Assembly: GCF_001417775.1 (NCBI RefSeq)
Contig: NZ_BBZJ01000022.1
Span: 124,001 to 188,000, forward strand
Reading direction: 5' to 3'
Length of the DNA stretch: 64,000 nt
Source: Streptomyces sp. TP-A0356
GTDB taxonomy: Bacteria > Actinomycetota > Actinomycetes > Streptomycetales > Streptomycetaceae
In this document: positions 10,479 to 20,400 of the stretch, piece after piece
How positions within the stretch are numbered: the first letter of the stretch is position 1
How the letters are laid out: every line of letters begins with the position of its first letter
The notes under the pieces: generated by a model
What the model was told of the DNA's origin: nothing
The model's input: only the letters and a program-made list of their open reading frames with translations
Databases searched by the model: none
Made by a program: the position numbers and the translations under genes

Positions 10479-11954
10479 TCAGATCGCCCCCGCGGTCTCG
10501 GGGAGATGGGTGGCGAGATGGTCGGTCAATTCGACGACCTCGGCAAGATCACCGAAATCGCGTACGGCCGTGTCGACGGTCTTTCGAATACGAGTGTTGA
10601 CGCGCTCGGACCGCACCTTTTTGGCGATTTCCATCGCCCGCTTGGCCCGCACCGCACTCTGTTCCGGTTCGCGCTGGAGAAGGTGCACGGTGGCCATGCC
10701 GATGAGGTTGAGTGCGTACGACCGCTGGTGCTCGGTGTCCTGGGCGAACAGGTCGACGGCCTTCTGCATCACCGGCTCGGCGAGGGAGGCGTAGCTGGGG
10801 CTGCGGCCCGCGACATAGGCGAGGTCGCGGTAGGAGTGGGAGTTCTCGGCGTGCAGCTCGGCCTCGGAGAAGAAGCGGATCCAGTCGGGCTCGGGCTCGT
10901 CGAACTCGAGGGCGTCGGCGAAGGTGTCCTCGGCCATCCGCACGGCACGCTTGCACCGGCCGGGCTGGCCCATGTTCGCGTACGCGCGGGCCTCCATCGC
11001 ATACAGCATCGCCTGGGTGCGCGGGCTCGCGCAGTCCCGGCTGCCGTACTGCGCGAGGTGGATCAGCTCCAGCGCGTCGTCGGGCCGGCCGAGATGGATC
11101 ATCTGTCGGCTCATGCTGGAAAGAACGTACGAGCCGAGCGGCCTGTCGCCCGCCTCCTTGGCGGCATGCAGGGCGAGGACGAAGTACTTCTGCGCGGTGG
11201 GCTGCAGTCCGACGTCGTAGCTCATCCAGCCGGCCAGCTCGGCCAGTTCGGCGGCGACCTTGAACAGGCGCTTGGTCGTGGCCTCGGGCTGGGGTTCCTG
11301 GAGGAGGTCGGTCACCTCGTGCAGCTGGCCGACGACCGCCTTGCGGCGCAGACCGCCGCCGCACTGGGCGTCCCACTGCCGGAACATCACGATCGTGGTT
11401 TCGAGGAGGTCGAGCTCGGGCTTGGAGAGCCGGCCGCGGGCACGCCCGAACGGCGCGGGCTCGGGGTCCTCGCGCGGGGCGGCGGAGCTCGGCACCAGCC
11501 AGCGCTGCAGGGGTTCGATGAGGGACGGGCCCGCGGACAGGGCCAGCGAGGTCCCGAGGAAGCCGCGCCGCGCCAGCATCAGGTCGCTGCGCGAGAACTC
11601 GCTGATCAACGCCACCGTCTGCGGGCCCGTCCAGGGCAGGTCGATGCCGGACACGGAGGGTGACTGGTGGGCGGGGCGCAGCCCGAGGTCCTCGATGGCG
11701 ACCACACAGCCGAAGCGCTCGGAGAACAGCTCCGACAGGATCCGCGGAATGGGCTCGCGCGGGTTCTCCCCGTCGAGCCAGCGGCGCACCCGTGAGGTGT
11801 CCGTGGAGATGTGGTTGGCTCCCAACTGGCGGGCCCTTCGGTTGACTTGCCGCGCCAGCTCGCCCTTCGACCAGCCGCTGCGCACGAACCAAGAGCCGAG
11901 CAGCTCATTGGGGCGCTTGTCAGCGTTCGTGCCGCTTCCGCCGTTGCCGCCCAC
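10479..11954 (-). CDS. nsdA: NsdA-type negative regulator of differentiation and antibiotic production
   Basis: A 491-residue homologue of NsdA, which in S. coelicolor represses sporulation and antibiotic synthesis. The N-terminus (VGGNGGSGTNADKRPNELLGSWFVRSGWSKGELARQV) resembles a helix-turn-helix region. The C-terminal two thirds is helical with TPR-like repeats, for example KYFVLALHAAKEAGDRPLGSYVL and AMLYAMEARAYANMGQPGRC. The GTG at 11954 matches the known N-terminus; the frame runs open to 12116 without similarity. It is divergent from the PrimPol-like gene. Confidence 0.88.
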   Translation of the reverse strand: MGGNGGSGTNADKRPNELLGSWFVRSGWSKGELARQVNRRARQLGANHISTDTSRVRRWLDGENPREPIPRILSELFSERFGCVVAIEDLGLRPAHQSPSVSGIDLPWTGPQTVALISEFSRSDLMLARRGFLGTSLALSAGPSLIEPLQRWLVPSSAAPREDPEPAPFGRARGRLSKPELDLLETTIVMFRQWDAQCGGGLRRKAVVGQLHEVTDLLQEPQPEATTKRLFKVAAELAELAGWMSYDVGLQPTAQKYFVLALHAAKEAGDRPLGSYVLSSMSRQMIHLGRPDDALELIHLAQYGSRDCASPRTQAMLYAMEARAYANMGQPGRCKRAVRMAEDTFADALEFDEPEPDWIRFFSEAELHAENSHSYRDLAYVAGRSPSYASLAEPVMQKAVDLFAQDTEHQRSYALNLIGMATVHLLQREPEQSAVRAKRAMEIAKKVRSERVNTRIRKTVDTAVRDFGDLAEVVELTDHLATHLPETAGAI

Positions 11955-12401
11955 TGGAACGCCCCCATCCCTGAAACCACTTGTGCGCTGTGTGCGCCAA
12001 GCCTTACCAGAATGCCGGTCTGCACGGCCCCGCGTCCGACGGTTCTCGGCCGTCGTACGGGAATCGACTTGCCTCCGGCATACCCACGAGTGAGTGCGTC
12101 CCCAGGACTCGTGCACTCAAAGTAATCCTACGATCACGCGCCTAGCCATGGCGATTCCAGAAACGCCACCATTCGCCACCCCTTCGAATGAACTCACCGT
12201 GGCCCAGGCGCGATTCACTTGACACATGACGGCCGGAAGTGGGTGGAGCACTGCACTCACGGGCGCGCACCAGCGACGCACCACCCCGGTTGCAACCGGG
12301 CGCCGCCCGGCCCCGCGGTGACGACCGACGGACGGGGAACTCAGAGTCACATTCCGATTCCGTCCCGTAACCATCGGCGGGTCGGACCCGTTGGAGGGGG
12401 T
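11955..12401. other. Intergenic region between divergent nsdA and the PrimPol-like gene
   Basis: 447 bp with no convincing gene. It contains small dyads: CACGAGT at 12085-12091 with its complement at 12107-12113, and a self-complementary CCGGTTGCAACCGG near 12291-12304. It must hold both divergent promoters. No regulator can be assigned. Confidence 0.5.
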
Positions 12402-13064
12402 ATGGGCTTCACGATCGGCGGTACGCGGGGGATCCGCGAGATCCGGCCCGGTGCGCGGCGCCGGAGCCGCTCGTCCGAGTGCACCGCCGTGGCCGAGTAC
12501 ACCGGCCTGTGGGGCTGGGATGTGGTACCCGGCGCACGGGCGGTAGCGGGGGCGTGCTCCTGCGGCGGATCGGACTGTGACGCGCCCGGCGCGCATCCGC
12601 TGGACTTCGCGCCCGTCGTGCGTGCCGGCGCCACGCTGGACGAGGCCGGCGAGGCATGGGCCGAGGTCCCCGGTGCCGCGGTGATGCTGCCGGTCGGCGG
12701 CGCGTTCGACGTGATCGAGGTCGCCGAGGCGGCGGGTCGGCGGGCGCTGGTGCGGCTGGAGCGCATGGGCCTCCCGCTCGGTCCGGTCACGGCGACCCCG
12801 GAGGGCCGCGCCCACTTCTTCGTCGCCCCGGGCTCCGCGGCCGAGCTCCCGGCTCTGCTGTACCGGATGGGGTGGGACGACGCGGACCTCGATCTGCACG
12901 CCCTCGGCCCGGGCGCGTACATCACGGCCCCGCCCTCCCCCCGCGGCGGTCTCGGCCCGGTCCGCTGGCTGCGCTCCCCCGCCCTCGACTCGGCGACGAA
13001 CCCGCCGGCCGCGCGCCTGCTGATCGGCACCCTGGCATACGTCGCACACCGCTCACGGGCCTGA
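12402..13064 (+). CDS. Small PrimPol-domain-like protein, probably not a full primase
   Basis: A 220-residue protein resembling the N-terminal primase/polymerase domain (AEYTGLWGWDVVPGA...CSCGGSDCDAPGAHPL...GVTATPEGRAHFFV-type pattern). A strong TTGGAGGGGG precedes the ATG at 12402. The usual PrimPol DxD metal site appears only as FDVIEV, so catalysis is doubtful, and there is no helicase domain. A Cys cluster (CSCGGSDC) could bind zinc. It lies between nsdA and ftsY, an arrangement conserved in Streptomyces as I remember it. The function is unknown. Confidence 0.7.
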   Translation: MGFTIGGTRGIREIRPGARRRSRSSECTAVAEYTGLWGWDVVPGARAVAGACSCGGSDCDAPGAHPLDFAPVVRAGATLDEAGEAWAEVPGAAVMLPVGGAFDVIEVAEAAGRRALVRLERMGLPLGPVTATPEGRAHFFVAPGSAAELPALLYRMGWDDADLDLHALGPGAYITAPPSPRGGLGPVRWLRSPALDSATNPPAARLLIGTLAYVAHRSRA

Positions 13065-13113
13065 TCCCGGCACAGTCCCTCGGGCACTCGGCCCTGCCAG
13101 GGGGCGACAGCCG

Positions 13114-13152
13114 AGGGCCCCCATCACATCTGCACCGTGTGATGGGGGCCCT
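13114..13152. terminator. Bidirectional terminator between the PrimPol-like gene and ftsY
   Basis: A perfect 15-bp stem (AGGGCCCCCATCACA and its complement) with a 9-base loop lies between the convergent stops at 13064 and 13199. It can serve both strands. Confidence 0.85.
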
Positions 13153-13198
13153 TCTCCTCCTACGCCGCCGGCGACGCCGTACGGCTCGTCGCGTGCCG

Positions 13199-14401
13199 TC
13201 AGTCGCCGATAAGCGCATCCACGAACGCCTCCGGGTCGAACGGCGCCAGGTCGTCGGCGCCCTCGCCGAGACCGATCAGCTTCACCGGCACGCCCAGCTC
13301 GCGCTGGACCGCGACGACGATGCCGCCCTTGGCCGTGCCGTCGAGCTTGGTGAGCACGATGCCGGTGATGTCCACGACCTCACCGAAGACACGGGCCTGG
13401 ACGAGACCGTTCTGTCCGGTCGTGGCGTCCAGGACGAGCAGCACCTCGTCCAGCGGAGCGTGCTTCTCGACGACGCGCTTGACCTTCCCCAGCTCGTCCA
13501 TGAGGCCGGTCTTGGTGTGCAGGCGTCCGGCCGTGTCGATGAGGACGACGTCGGCGCCGATCTCCTTGCCCTCCTTGACCGCGTCGAAGGCGACGGAGGC
13601 GGGGTCGCCGTTCTCGGGACCTCGCACGGTGTGGGCGCCGACCCGCTCGCCCCAGGTCTGCAGCTGGTCGGCGGCGGCGGCACGGAAGGTGTCGGCGGCG
13701 CCGAGGACGACGGTGCGGCCGTCGGCCACGAGGACGCGGGCGAGCTTGCCGGTGGTGGTGGTCTTGCCGGTGCCGTTGACGCCGACGACCATCACGATGC
13801 CGGGCTTGCTGGTCTCGGGCTCGGTGTGAACCGTTCGGTCCATGTCGGTGCCGACCAGCTTGAGCAGCTCCTCGCGCAGCAGCCCGCGCAGCTCCTGCGG
13901 GGTGCGGGTGCCGAGCACCTTCACGCGCCCGCGCAGCCGCTCGACCAGCTCGTGGGTGGGCTGCACACCGACGTCGGCGGTGAGCAGCGTGTCCTCGATC
14001 TCCTCCCAGGTCTCCTCGTCGAGGTGCTCCCGGGACAGGAGCGTGAGCAGCCCCTTGCCGAGCGCGTTCTGCGAGCGGGAGAGGCGGGCGCGCAGACGGA
14101 TCAGACGGCCGGCGGCGGGCTCGGGGATCTCGATCGGAGGCGCCTCGACGACGGGCGGCTCCTCGACGACGACGGGAGCGGAACCGGCCGGGAGGTCCAC
14201 CTCCTCGATCGTCCGGCGTTCCTCGTCGCGCGGCGTCTCGGCCTCGTCGCCGACGTGCGGCTCGGCCGGAGGGGCGGTGATGTCGGGCGTCGTGGGGGGA
14301 GCCGGTGGCAGCGGCTTCTTCCGGCGACTGCCGACGACGAGCCCACCGAGCGCGGTGAGCACTACCACGGCGATGACTACAGCAAGGATGACGATTTCCA
14401 T
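13199..14401 (-). CDS. ftsY: Signal recognition particle receptor FtsY
   Basis: Membrane-associated SRP receptor GTPase. The 400-residue product starts with a hydrophobic segment (VILAVVIAVVVLTALGGLVVG), then an acidic, proline-rich A domain, then NG domains. The GTPase motifs are GVNGTGKTTT (G1), DTAGRL (G3) and TKLDGTAKGG (G4/G5 region). The N-terminal transmembrane helix is typical of actinobacterial FtsY. The ATG at 14401 matches that helix; upstream open frame to 14461 is not supported. It is the partner of ffh at 4152-5699. Confidence 0.96.
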   Translation of the reverse strand: MEIVILAVVIAVVVLTALGGLVVGSRRKKPLPPAPPTTPDITAPPAEPHVGDEAETPRDEERRTIEEVDLPAGSAPVVVEEPPVVEAPPIEIPEPAAGRLIRLRARLSRSQNALGKGLLTLLSREHLDEETWEEIEDTLLTADVGVQPTHELVERLRGRVKVLGTRTPQELRGLLREELLKLVGTDMDRTVHTEPETSKPGIVMVVGVNGTGKTTTTGKLARVLVADGRTVVLGAADTFRAAAADQLQTWGERVGAHTVRGPENGDPASVAFDAVKEGKEIGADVVLIDTAGRLHTKTGLMDELGKVKRVVEKHAPLDEVLLVLDATTGQNGLVQARVFGEVVDITGIVLTKLDGTAKGGIVVAVQRELGVPVKLIGLGEGADDLAPFDPEAFVDALIGD

Positions 14402-14535
14402 AACGGGTCCAGTATGCGCGACCGGGCACCGGCCGGTTCGGCGGCGGCTCCGGGGCCGCACCCCTGGTTGTCTGACGCCCCGTCAGCTAACGTCCCTCTG
14501 CACACCCGCCCGGCGAAGGTGAGGGGGGCCCGTCC

Positions 14536-15510
14536 ATGCCCGTCACGGTCGTACGCTTCAACCTGGTCGAGCCCGGCGCGACCCCCGCCTCGCTCGGCGC
14601 CCGCTACCGGGCGGCCGTGGAGATGGCCGCGTACGCCGACGGCCGCGGAATCACCACCGTGCAGACCGAGGAGCACCACGGGGTCGAGAACAACTGGCTG
14701 CCGTCGCCGTTCGCCTTCGCCGGCGCGGTCTTCGGAGCGACCCGGCGGCTCGCGGTCACCGTCTCCGCGGTCATCGGACCGCTGCACGACCCGCTGCGGC
14801 TGGCCGAGGACATCGCCGTACTGGACCTGCTCAGCGGCGGCCGGCTGGTCACCGTCGCGGGCATCGGCTACCGGCCGGAGGAGTACGCGCTCTTCGGCGT
14901 GGAGTGGACGTCACGCGGAAGGCTCCAGGACGAGCTCCTGGAGACCGTGCTGCGGGCGTGGACCGGCGAGGAGTTCCGGTACCGGGGCCGTACCGTACGC
15001 GTCAGCCCCCGCCCCGGCACCCAGCCGCACCCCCTGCTGCTGGTCGGCGGCTCCTCCAGGGCGGCGGCCCGTCGCGCCGCGCGGCTGGGCCTGCCCTTCT
15101 TCCCCAGCGCGCACCTGCCGGAGCTGGAGGCGCACTACAAGGAGCGGCTCGTCGAGTACGGCACCGAGGGCTGGACGCTGATGCCGGCCGCCGAGACCCC
15201 GCTGCTGCACATCACCGAGGACCCGGACCGGGCGTGGGCGCGCTACGGCGAGCACTTCCTGCACGAGGCACGGACGTACGCCTCCTGGCAGTCCGGTGAC
15301 ATCCGGTCGGCCGTGAGGTCGGCGGCCACGACGGTGGCGGAGCTGCGCGCGGAGGGGGTCTACCGGATCCTGACGCCGGACGCGTGCGTGGCGCTGGGCC
15401 TGGACAGCTACGTCCTGCACCCGCTCGCCGGCGGGATGCCGATCGACGAGGGCTGGCGCAGTCTGCATCTGTTCTGCGAGAACGTGCTGCCCCGTCTGGA
15501 GGCCGTCTGA
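14536..15510 (+). CDS. Luciferase-like (LLM family) flavin-dependent oxidoreductase
   Basis: A 324-residue TIM-barrel bacterial-luciferase-family protein. Family features include TTVQTEEHHG, LAEDIAVLDLLSGGRLVTVAGIGYRPEEYALFGV (typical after the barrel core) and PLLLVGGSSRAAARRAARLGLPFF. Such enzymes use FMNH2 or F420H2; the cofactor cannot be told here. cofC, for F420 synthesis, occurs elsewhere in the window. The gene is divergent from ftsY and followed by a strong hairpin. Confidence 0.85.
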   Translation: MPVTVVRFNLVEPGATPASLGARYRAAVEMAAYADGRGITTVQTEEHHGVENNWLPSPFAFAGAVFGATRRLAVTVSAVIGPLHDPLRLAEDIAVLDLLSGGRLVTVAGIGYRPEEYALFGVEWTSRGRLQDELLETVLRAWTGEEFRYRGRTVRVSPRPGTQPHPLLLVGGSSRAAARRAARLGLPFFPSAHLPELEAHYKERLVEYGTEGWTLMPAAETPLLHITEDPDRAWARYGEHFLHEARTYASWQSGDIRSAVRSAATTVAELRAEGVYRILTPDACVALGLDSYVLHPLAGGMPIDEGWRSLHLFCENVLPRLEAV

Positions 15511-15511
15511 T

Positions 15512-15570
15512 CCTCGCCCGACCCCCTCGCCCGATCCTCCTCGCCCGATCCTCCTCGCCCGATCCTCCTC
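15512..15570. repeat. Short tandem repeat after the LLM gene
   Basis: Four near-identical units of 13-14 bp (CCTCGCCCGATCCT) lie immediately after the stop codon at 15510. They are probably slippage products. Confidence 0.75.
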
Positions 15571-15599
15571 GTACGGCACCGCCGCCCGTACGACGCACC

Positions 15600-15634
15600 G
15601 CCGCCCGGCTCGGGCAGTGACCGAGCCGGGCGGC
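15600..15634. terminator. Bidirectional terminator between the LLM gene and glcP
   Basis: A 14-bp perfect GC-rich stem (GCCGCCCGGCTCGG and its complement) with a 7-base loop lies between convergent genes ending at 15510 and 15699. Confidence 0.85.
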
Positions 15635-15698
15635 GGCGGGATACGAGGAGAGGGGCAGCGGGGACTTGGCCCTTCTCCTCGAGCTCGGGGTGGGCGGG

Positions 15699-17117
15699 TC
15701 AGCCCATCTCCTCCAGGGACTTGCCCTTCGTCTCCTTCACGAACTTCAGGACGAAGGGGACGGAGAGTGCGGCGAAGACCGTGTAGATCACGTAGGTCAC
15801 GGAGAGGTTCCAGTCGGCCAGCGACGGGAAGCTCGCGGTGATGGCCCAGTTGGCGATCCACTGCGCGGCGGCGGCCACGCCCAGGGCGGCGGCACGGATC
15901 TTGTTCGGGAACATCTCGCCGAGCATGACCCAGACGACCACACCCCAGGACAGGGCGAAGAAGAGGACGAACACGTGGGCGGCGATCAGCGCGATCCAGC
16001 CCTCGGTGGCGGGCAGCTTGCCGTCGACCAGGTGGGAGGAGAACGCCCAGGCCTCCAGCGCCAGGCCGACCACCATGCCGACCGAACCGATGATCGCGAG
16101 CGGCCTGCGGCCGACGCGGTCCACGAAGATCATCGCGATCACGGTGCCGACGATGTTGATGATCGACGTCGTGAACGAGTAGAAGAACGAGTCCGTCGGG
16201 TTGATGCCGACCGACTGCCACAGCGTGGAGGAGTAGTAGAACGCGACGTTGATGCCGACGAACTGCTGGAAGACCGACAGGCCGATGCCGATCCAGACGA
16301 TCGGCTTGAAGAAGAAGCCGCCGCCGAGCAGGTCCTTGAAGGTGGACTTGTGCTCGCTCGTCATGGCCTGCTCGATCTGGGCGACACGGGCGTCCAGGTC
16401 CACACCGTTGCCCTCGACCTCGGCGAGGATCTCCCGGGCGCGCTCACGCTTGCCGACGGAGAGCAGGAAGCGCGGGGACTCGGGGATCGCGAAGGAGAGC
16501 AGACCGTAGAGCACGGCCGGGATGACCATGACGCCGAGCATGACCTGCCAGGCCTCGAGGCCCATCAGCTTGCCGCGCTGGTCGCCGCCCGCGGCGTTCA
16601 GCAGACCCCAGTTGACCAGCTGCGAGATGGCGATGCCGACGACGATCGCGGCCTGCTGGAAGGAGCCGAGCCGGCCACGGTAAGCGGGCGGGGCGACCTC
16701 GGCGATGTAGGCGGGGCCGATCACGGAGGCCATGCCGATGGCGAAGCCGCCGACGATCCGCCAGAAGGCGAGGTCCCACAGGGCGAAGGGCAGGGCGGAG
16801 CCGACCGCGCTCACGGTGAAGAGGGCCGCGGCGATCTGCATGCACCGGATGCGGCCGATACGGTCGGCTATGCGGCCGGCCGTGGCGGCGCCGATCGCAC
16901 AGCCGATCAGGGCGATGGCGATGACCTGGGCCAGCGCTGCGGAGCCGATGTCGTAGCGGCCCCGGATGGCCTCGACGGCGCCGTTGATCACGGAGCTGTC
17001 GTAGCCGAACAGGAAGCCGCCCATCGCGGCCGCCGCCGCGATGAAGATGACGTGCCCGAGATGATCGGGGTGAGCCGTCCCGGCTCCTGACTTGGGTGCC
17101 TGCGCTGTGCTGGTCAC
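15699..17117 (-). CDS. glcP: Major-facilitator glucose permease GlcP
   Basis: A 472-residue MFS sugar:H+ symporter with twelve predicted helices. Sugar-porter signatures are GGFLFGYDSSVINGA (helix 1), GRIADRIGRI (loop 2-3) and PAYIAEVAPPAYRGRLGSFQQ. PESPRFLL follows helix 6, and VDRVGRRPL is the second-half repeat. It closely resembles S. coelicolor GlcP, the main glucose transporter. The GTG at 17117 follows GAGGAGTT. The promoter region carries two inverted repeats. Confidence 0.93.
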   Translation of the reverse strand: MTSTAQAPKSGAGTAHPDHLGHVIFIAAAAAMGGFLFGYDSSVINGAVEAIRGRYDIGSAALAQVIAIALIGCAIGAATAGRIADRIGRIRCMQIAAALFTVSAVGSALPFALWDLAFWRIVGGFAIGMASVIGPAYIAEVAPPAYRGRLGSFQQAAIVVGIAISQLVNWGLLNAAGGDQRGKLMGLEAWQVMLGVMVIPAVLYGLLSFAIPESPRFLLSVGKRERAREILAEVEGNGVDLDARVAQIEQAMTSEHKSTFKDLLGGGFFFKPIVWIGIGLSVFQQFVGINVAFYYSSTLWQSVGINPTDSFFYSFTTSIINIVGTVIAMIFVDRVGRRPLAIIGSVGMVVGLALEAWAFSSHLVDGKLPATEGWIALIAAHVFVLFFALSWGVVVWVMLGEMFPNKIRAAALGVAAAAQWIANWAITASFPSLADWNLSVTYVIYTVFAALSVPFVLKFVKETKGKSLEEMG

Positions 17118-17173
17118 GTGTGTAACTCCTCGGGCCACCGGCAACGCTGCCGGGGGTGGGGGGCGAGCCCTCT

Positions 17174-17208
17174 CAGGTGGCGACACCTGAAGGTAAAAGC
17201 AACGTTGC
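17174..17208. promoter_or_regulatory. Two operator-like palindromes in front of glcP
   Basis: CAGGTG-gcga-CACCTG at 17174-17189 and the perfect palindrome GCAACGTTGC at 17199-17208, about 57-92 bp upstream of the GTG. The second has the centre and shape of LacI/GalR-family operators. Sugar-specific control of glcP is plausible, but the regulator is not in the window. Confidence 0.6.
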
Positions 17209-17340
17209 AGAGACTATGCCTTCAAGTTTCGAAGTCAATAGGCCAGCGCCTGTGACCTTTGAGACCTGAGGGCTTCACTCTTCGTTCACTTCTTGAACTT
17301 GTGGCTTGAGGTCTACCTACGGGTGCCCGGAATCCGTGCG

Positions 17341-17393
17341 ACCAGCCACGACCAGGACGGGGATGAAACCAGCCACGACCAGGATGGGGATGA
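17341..17393. repeat. Direct 26-bp repeat between glcP and smc
   Basis: Two copies beginning ACCAGCCACGACCAGGA, at 17341-17366 and 17368-17393, with one mismatch. They lie just after the smc stop codon at 17413 (minus strand). Confidence 0.8.
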
Positions 17394-17412
17394 CGGCCGG
17401 CTTGGGCCGGGA

Positions 17413-20400
17413 TCAGCGCAGCCGCTGGGAGATGACCTTCGACACACCGTCCCCCTGCATGGAGACGCCGTACAGCGCGTCGGCGACTTCCATGGTCCGC
17501 TTCTGGTGCGTGATCACGATCAGCTGCGAAGCCTCCTGCAGCTCCTGCATGATGCGGATGAGCCGCTGCAGGTTGGTGTCGTCGAGAGCCGCCTCGACCT
17601 CGTCCATGACGTAGAAGGGGCTGGGGCGCGCCTTGAAGATCGACACGAGCAGCGCGACGGCGGTCAGTGACCGCTCACCACCGGAGAGCAGGGAGAGCCG
17701 CTTGACCTTCTTGCCCGGGGGCCGCGCCTCGACGTCGACGCCCGTGGTGAGCATGTTGTCCGGATCGGTCAGCACAAGCCGTCCCTCGCCGCCCGGGAAG
17801 AGCCGGCTGAAGACGCCCTCGAACTCGCGGGCCGTGTCCCGGTAGGCCTCGGTGAAGACCTGCTCGACGCGCTCGTCGACCTCCTTCACCACCTGGAGCA
17901 GGTCGGCACGGGTCTTCTTCAGGTCCTCCAGTTGCTCGCTGAGGAACTTGTGGCGTTCCTCCAGCGCCGCGAACTCCTCCAGGGCGAGCGGATTGACCTT
18001 GCCGAGCTGCTGGTAGGCGCGTTCGGCGGCCTTGAGGCGCTTCTCCTGCTCGGCGCGTACGAACGGCCGCGGCTGGTTGCGCGGGTGTTCGGGGTCCTCG
18101 GGCAGTTCCTCGCCCTCGGCGGGCGGCGAGGGCGGCACGAGCTGGTCGGGACCGTACTCGGCGATCAACCCCGCCGGTTCGACACCCAGTTCCTCCAGCG
18201 CCTTGGTCTCCAGTTGCTCGATGCGCAGCCGCTTCTCCGCGCCGAGCACCTCACCGCGGTGGACGGAGTCCGTGAGCTTGTCCAGCTCGGCCTTGAGGTC
18301 GCGGCCCTCGGTGCGGGCGGCGGTGAGCTCCTGCTCGCGGCGGGCCTTGACCGCCTCGGCCGCGGTGCGCTCGGCTTCCGCCCTGCTCAGCGAGACCTCG
18401 ACGTGGGCCAGCAACTGCCGGGCACCGGAGGCGACGGCCTCCGCGACGGCGGCCTCGTGCCGCAGCCGGGCCCGCCGCTGCTCGGCACGCGCGCGTGCCT
18501 CGCGTTCGGCGCGGGCACCGCGGTCGAGGGAGTCGGCGCGTCCGGCCAGCCCCTTCACCCGTTCTTCGTGGGTACGGACCTGGAGCCGGGCCTCCATCTC
18601 GGTCTGCCGGGCGTTCGCTCCGTCGGCGGCGAGGCGGTCGCGCACGGAGGTGTCGGGCTCCTCCTCGACCGGCATCTCCTCGGCGACGGCGACCCGCTCG
18701 GCGAGTTCCTCGACCTCCCGCAGGGCCTTGTCCAGGGCGTCCTGCGCCCGGGCCGCGGCCGCGGTGGAACGCTCGGCCTCCCCGGCGGCGCCCCGCGCCT
18801 GCCCGGCCAGCCGTCCCAGCTGCTGCGCGACCGCGGACTTCTCCCGCTCGGCCGCCCGGCGCCGCTCCCCCAGCTCCTCGACGAGGGCGGCGCACTCCTT
18901 GCGGCGCTCGCCCGCGAGCCGCTGGGTATCGGCCAACTCCTGGCACCGAACGGCGAGTTCTTCCAGTTCGGCGGCGGCCTCGTCGACGGAGGCCTGCACC
19001 TCGAGCAGGCTCGGCGCCCCGGCCGACCCGCCGTGCGCGAAGTGCGCCCCGAGGAGATCGCCCTCGGCGGTGACGGCGGTCAGGTCGGGGCGTGCGTAGA
19101 CGAGTTCCTCGGCGTCCTCCAGGGTGCCGACCACGACGATGCCCCGCAGCAGCCGCCGTACGGCGGGCATCAGCTCGGCGGGACCACGGACGAGATCGGC
19201 GGCGAACGGGACACCGGCGGCCGACGCCTGCTCCGGTACGTCGTCGCAGGCGCCGCTCAGCAGCAGCGCGGCCCGCCCCCCGTCCTGCTTGCGCAGCAAC
19301 CGGATCGCGTCGGCCGCCGAGGCCGGGCTCGTCACGGCGACGGCGTCCGCGGCGATACCGAAGGCGGCCGCGAGCGCGACCTCGTGTCCCTGGGCCACCG
19401 TGAGCAGCTCGGCCGCCGGACCCAGCAGACCGGTGAGCCGGTCCCGGGCGCCGAGCAGGGCACCCGTGCCGTCCTTGCGGCGCAGCCCCATGGCCAGGGC
19501 CTCGTGGCGGGCCTGGGTCGCGGCGCGCTTGCGCTCGGCCGCGGTGGCCGCCTCGCGGGCCGCCGACAGGGCCGCCTCGGCCTCGGCGAGGGCCCGCTTC
19601 GCCGCCTCGTGCCGCTCGGTGAGGTCCGCGTCGCCCGCGTCGAGACCGTCCACCTCGGCCTTGAGGGCCTCGTACTCCTCCTGGGCGGCGACGGCGCGCT
19701 CCTGCGCCTCGTCGCGCGCGGCGGCGAGCCGGTCGATCTCGGCCTGGGCGGAGGCGGCACGGGAACGAGCGGCGTTGACCTGACCGTTCAGCCGGGCCAG
19801 GCCCTCACGGCGGTCGGCGATGGCGCGGGCCGCGTCCTTCAGCCGCCGCTCCTCGATCGCCAGTTCGCGCTCCAGCTCGGCGCGGTGGGCGACGGTGTCC
19901 TCCAGCGCACGCTCGGCGGCCTCCAGGGCGGCCTCCAGCTCGGCCTCCTGCTCCCGGATGCGGGCGGCCTCGCGCTCCATGTCCTCGGGGTCTCGTCCGC
20001 GCCGCTCCTCGGGGGGCACCGAGGTGGCGCTCTTGACCCGCGCGTCGGCCAGCGAGACCGTGCCGCGCACCCGCTCCGCGAGCTGGGACAGCTCGTACCA
20101 GGTCTGCTGGGCGCGCTGGAGACGCGGCGTCAGCTGCCGGACCTCGTCCTCCAGGAGCGCCTCGCGCTGCAGCGCCTTCTTCAGCTCGGCCTCGGCGGCG
20201 TCCTTGCGTTCCTTGAGCGCGGCCTCGTCCGCGATCTCGGCCCGCAGCGCCTCCCGCAGCCGTACGAGATCGTGGGCGAGCAGCCGCAGCCGGGCGTCCC
20301 GGAGGTCGGCCTGGATCACCGCGGCCCTGCGGGCGACCGCCGCCTGTCGTCCCAGCGGCTTGAGTTGGCGGCGCAGCTCGTCGGTGAGGTCCTGGACGCG

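Noticed and set aside
15512..15570. Possible CRISPR array
   Set aside because: Units are 13-14 bp with no unique spacers, so it is a simple tandem repeat. No cas genes are in the window.
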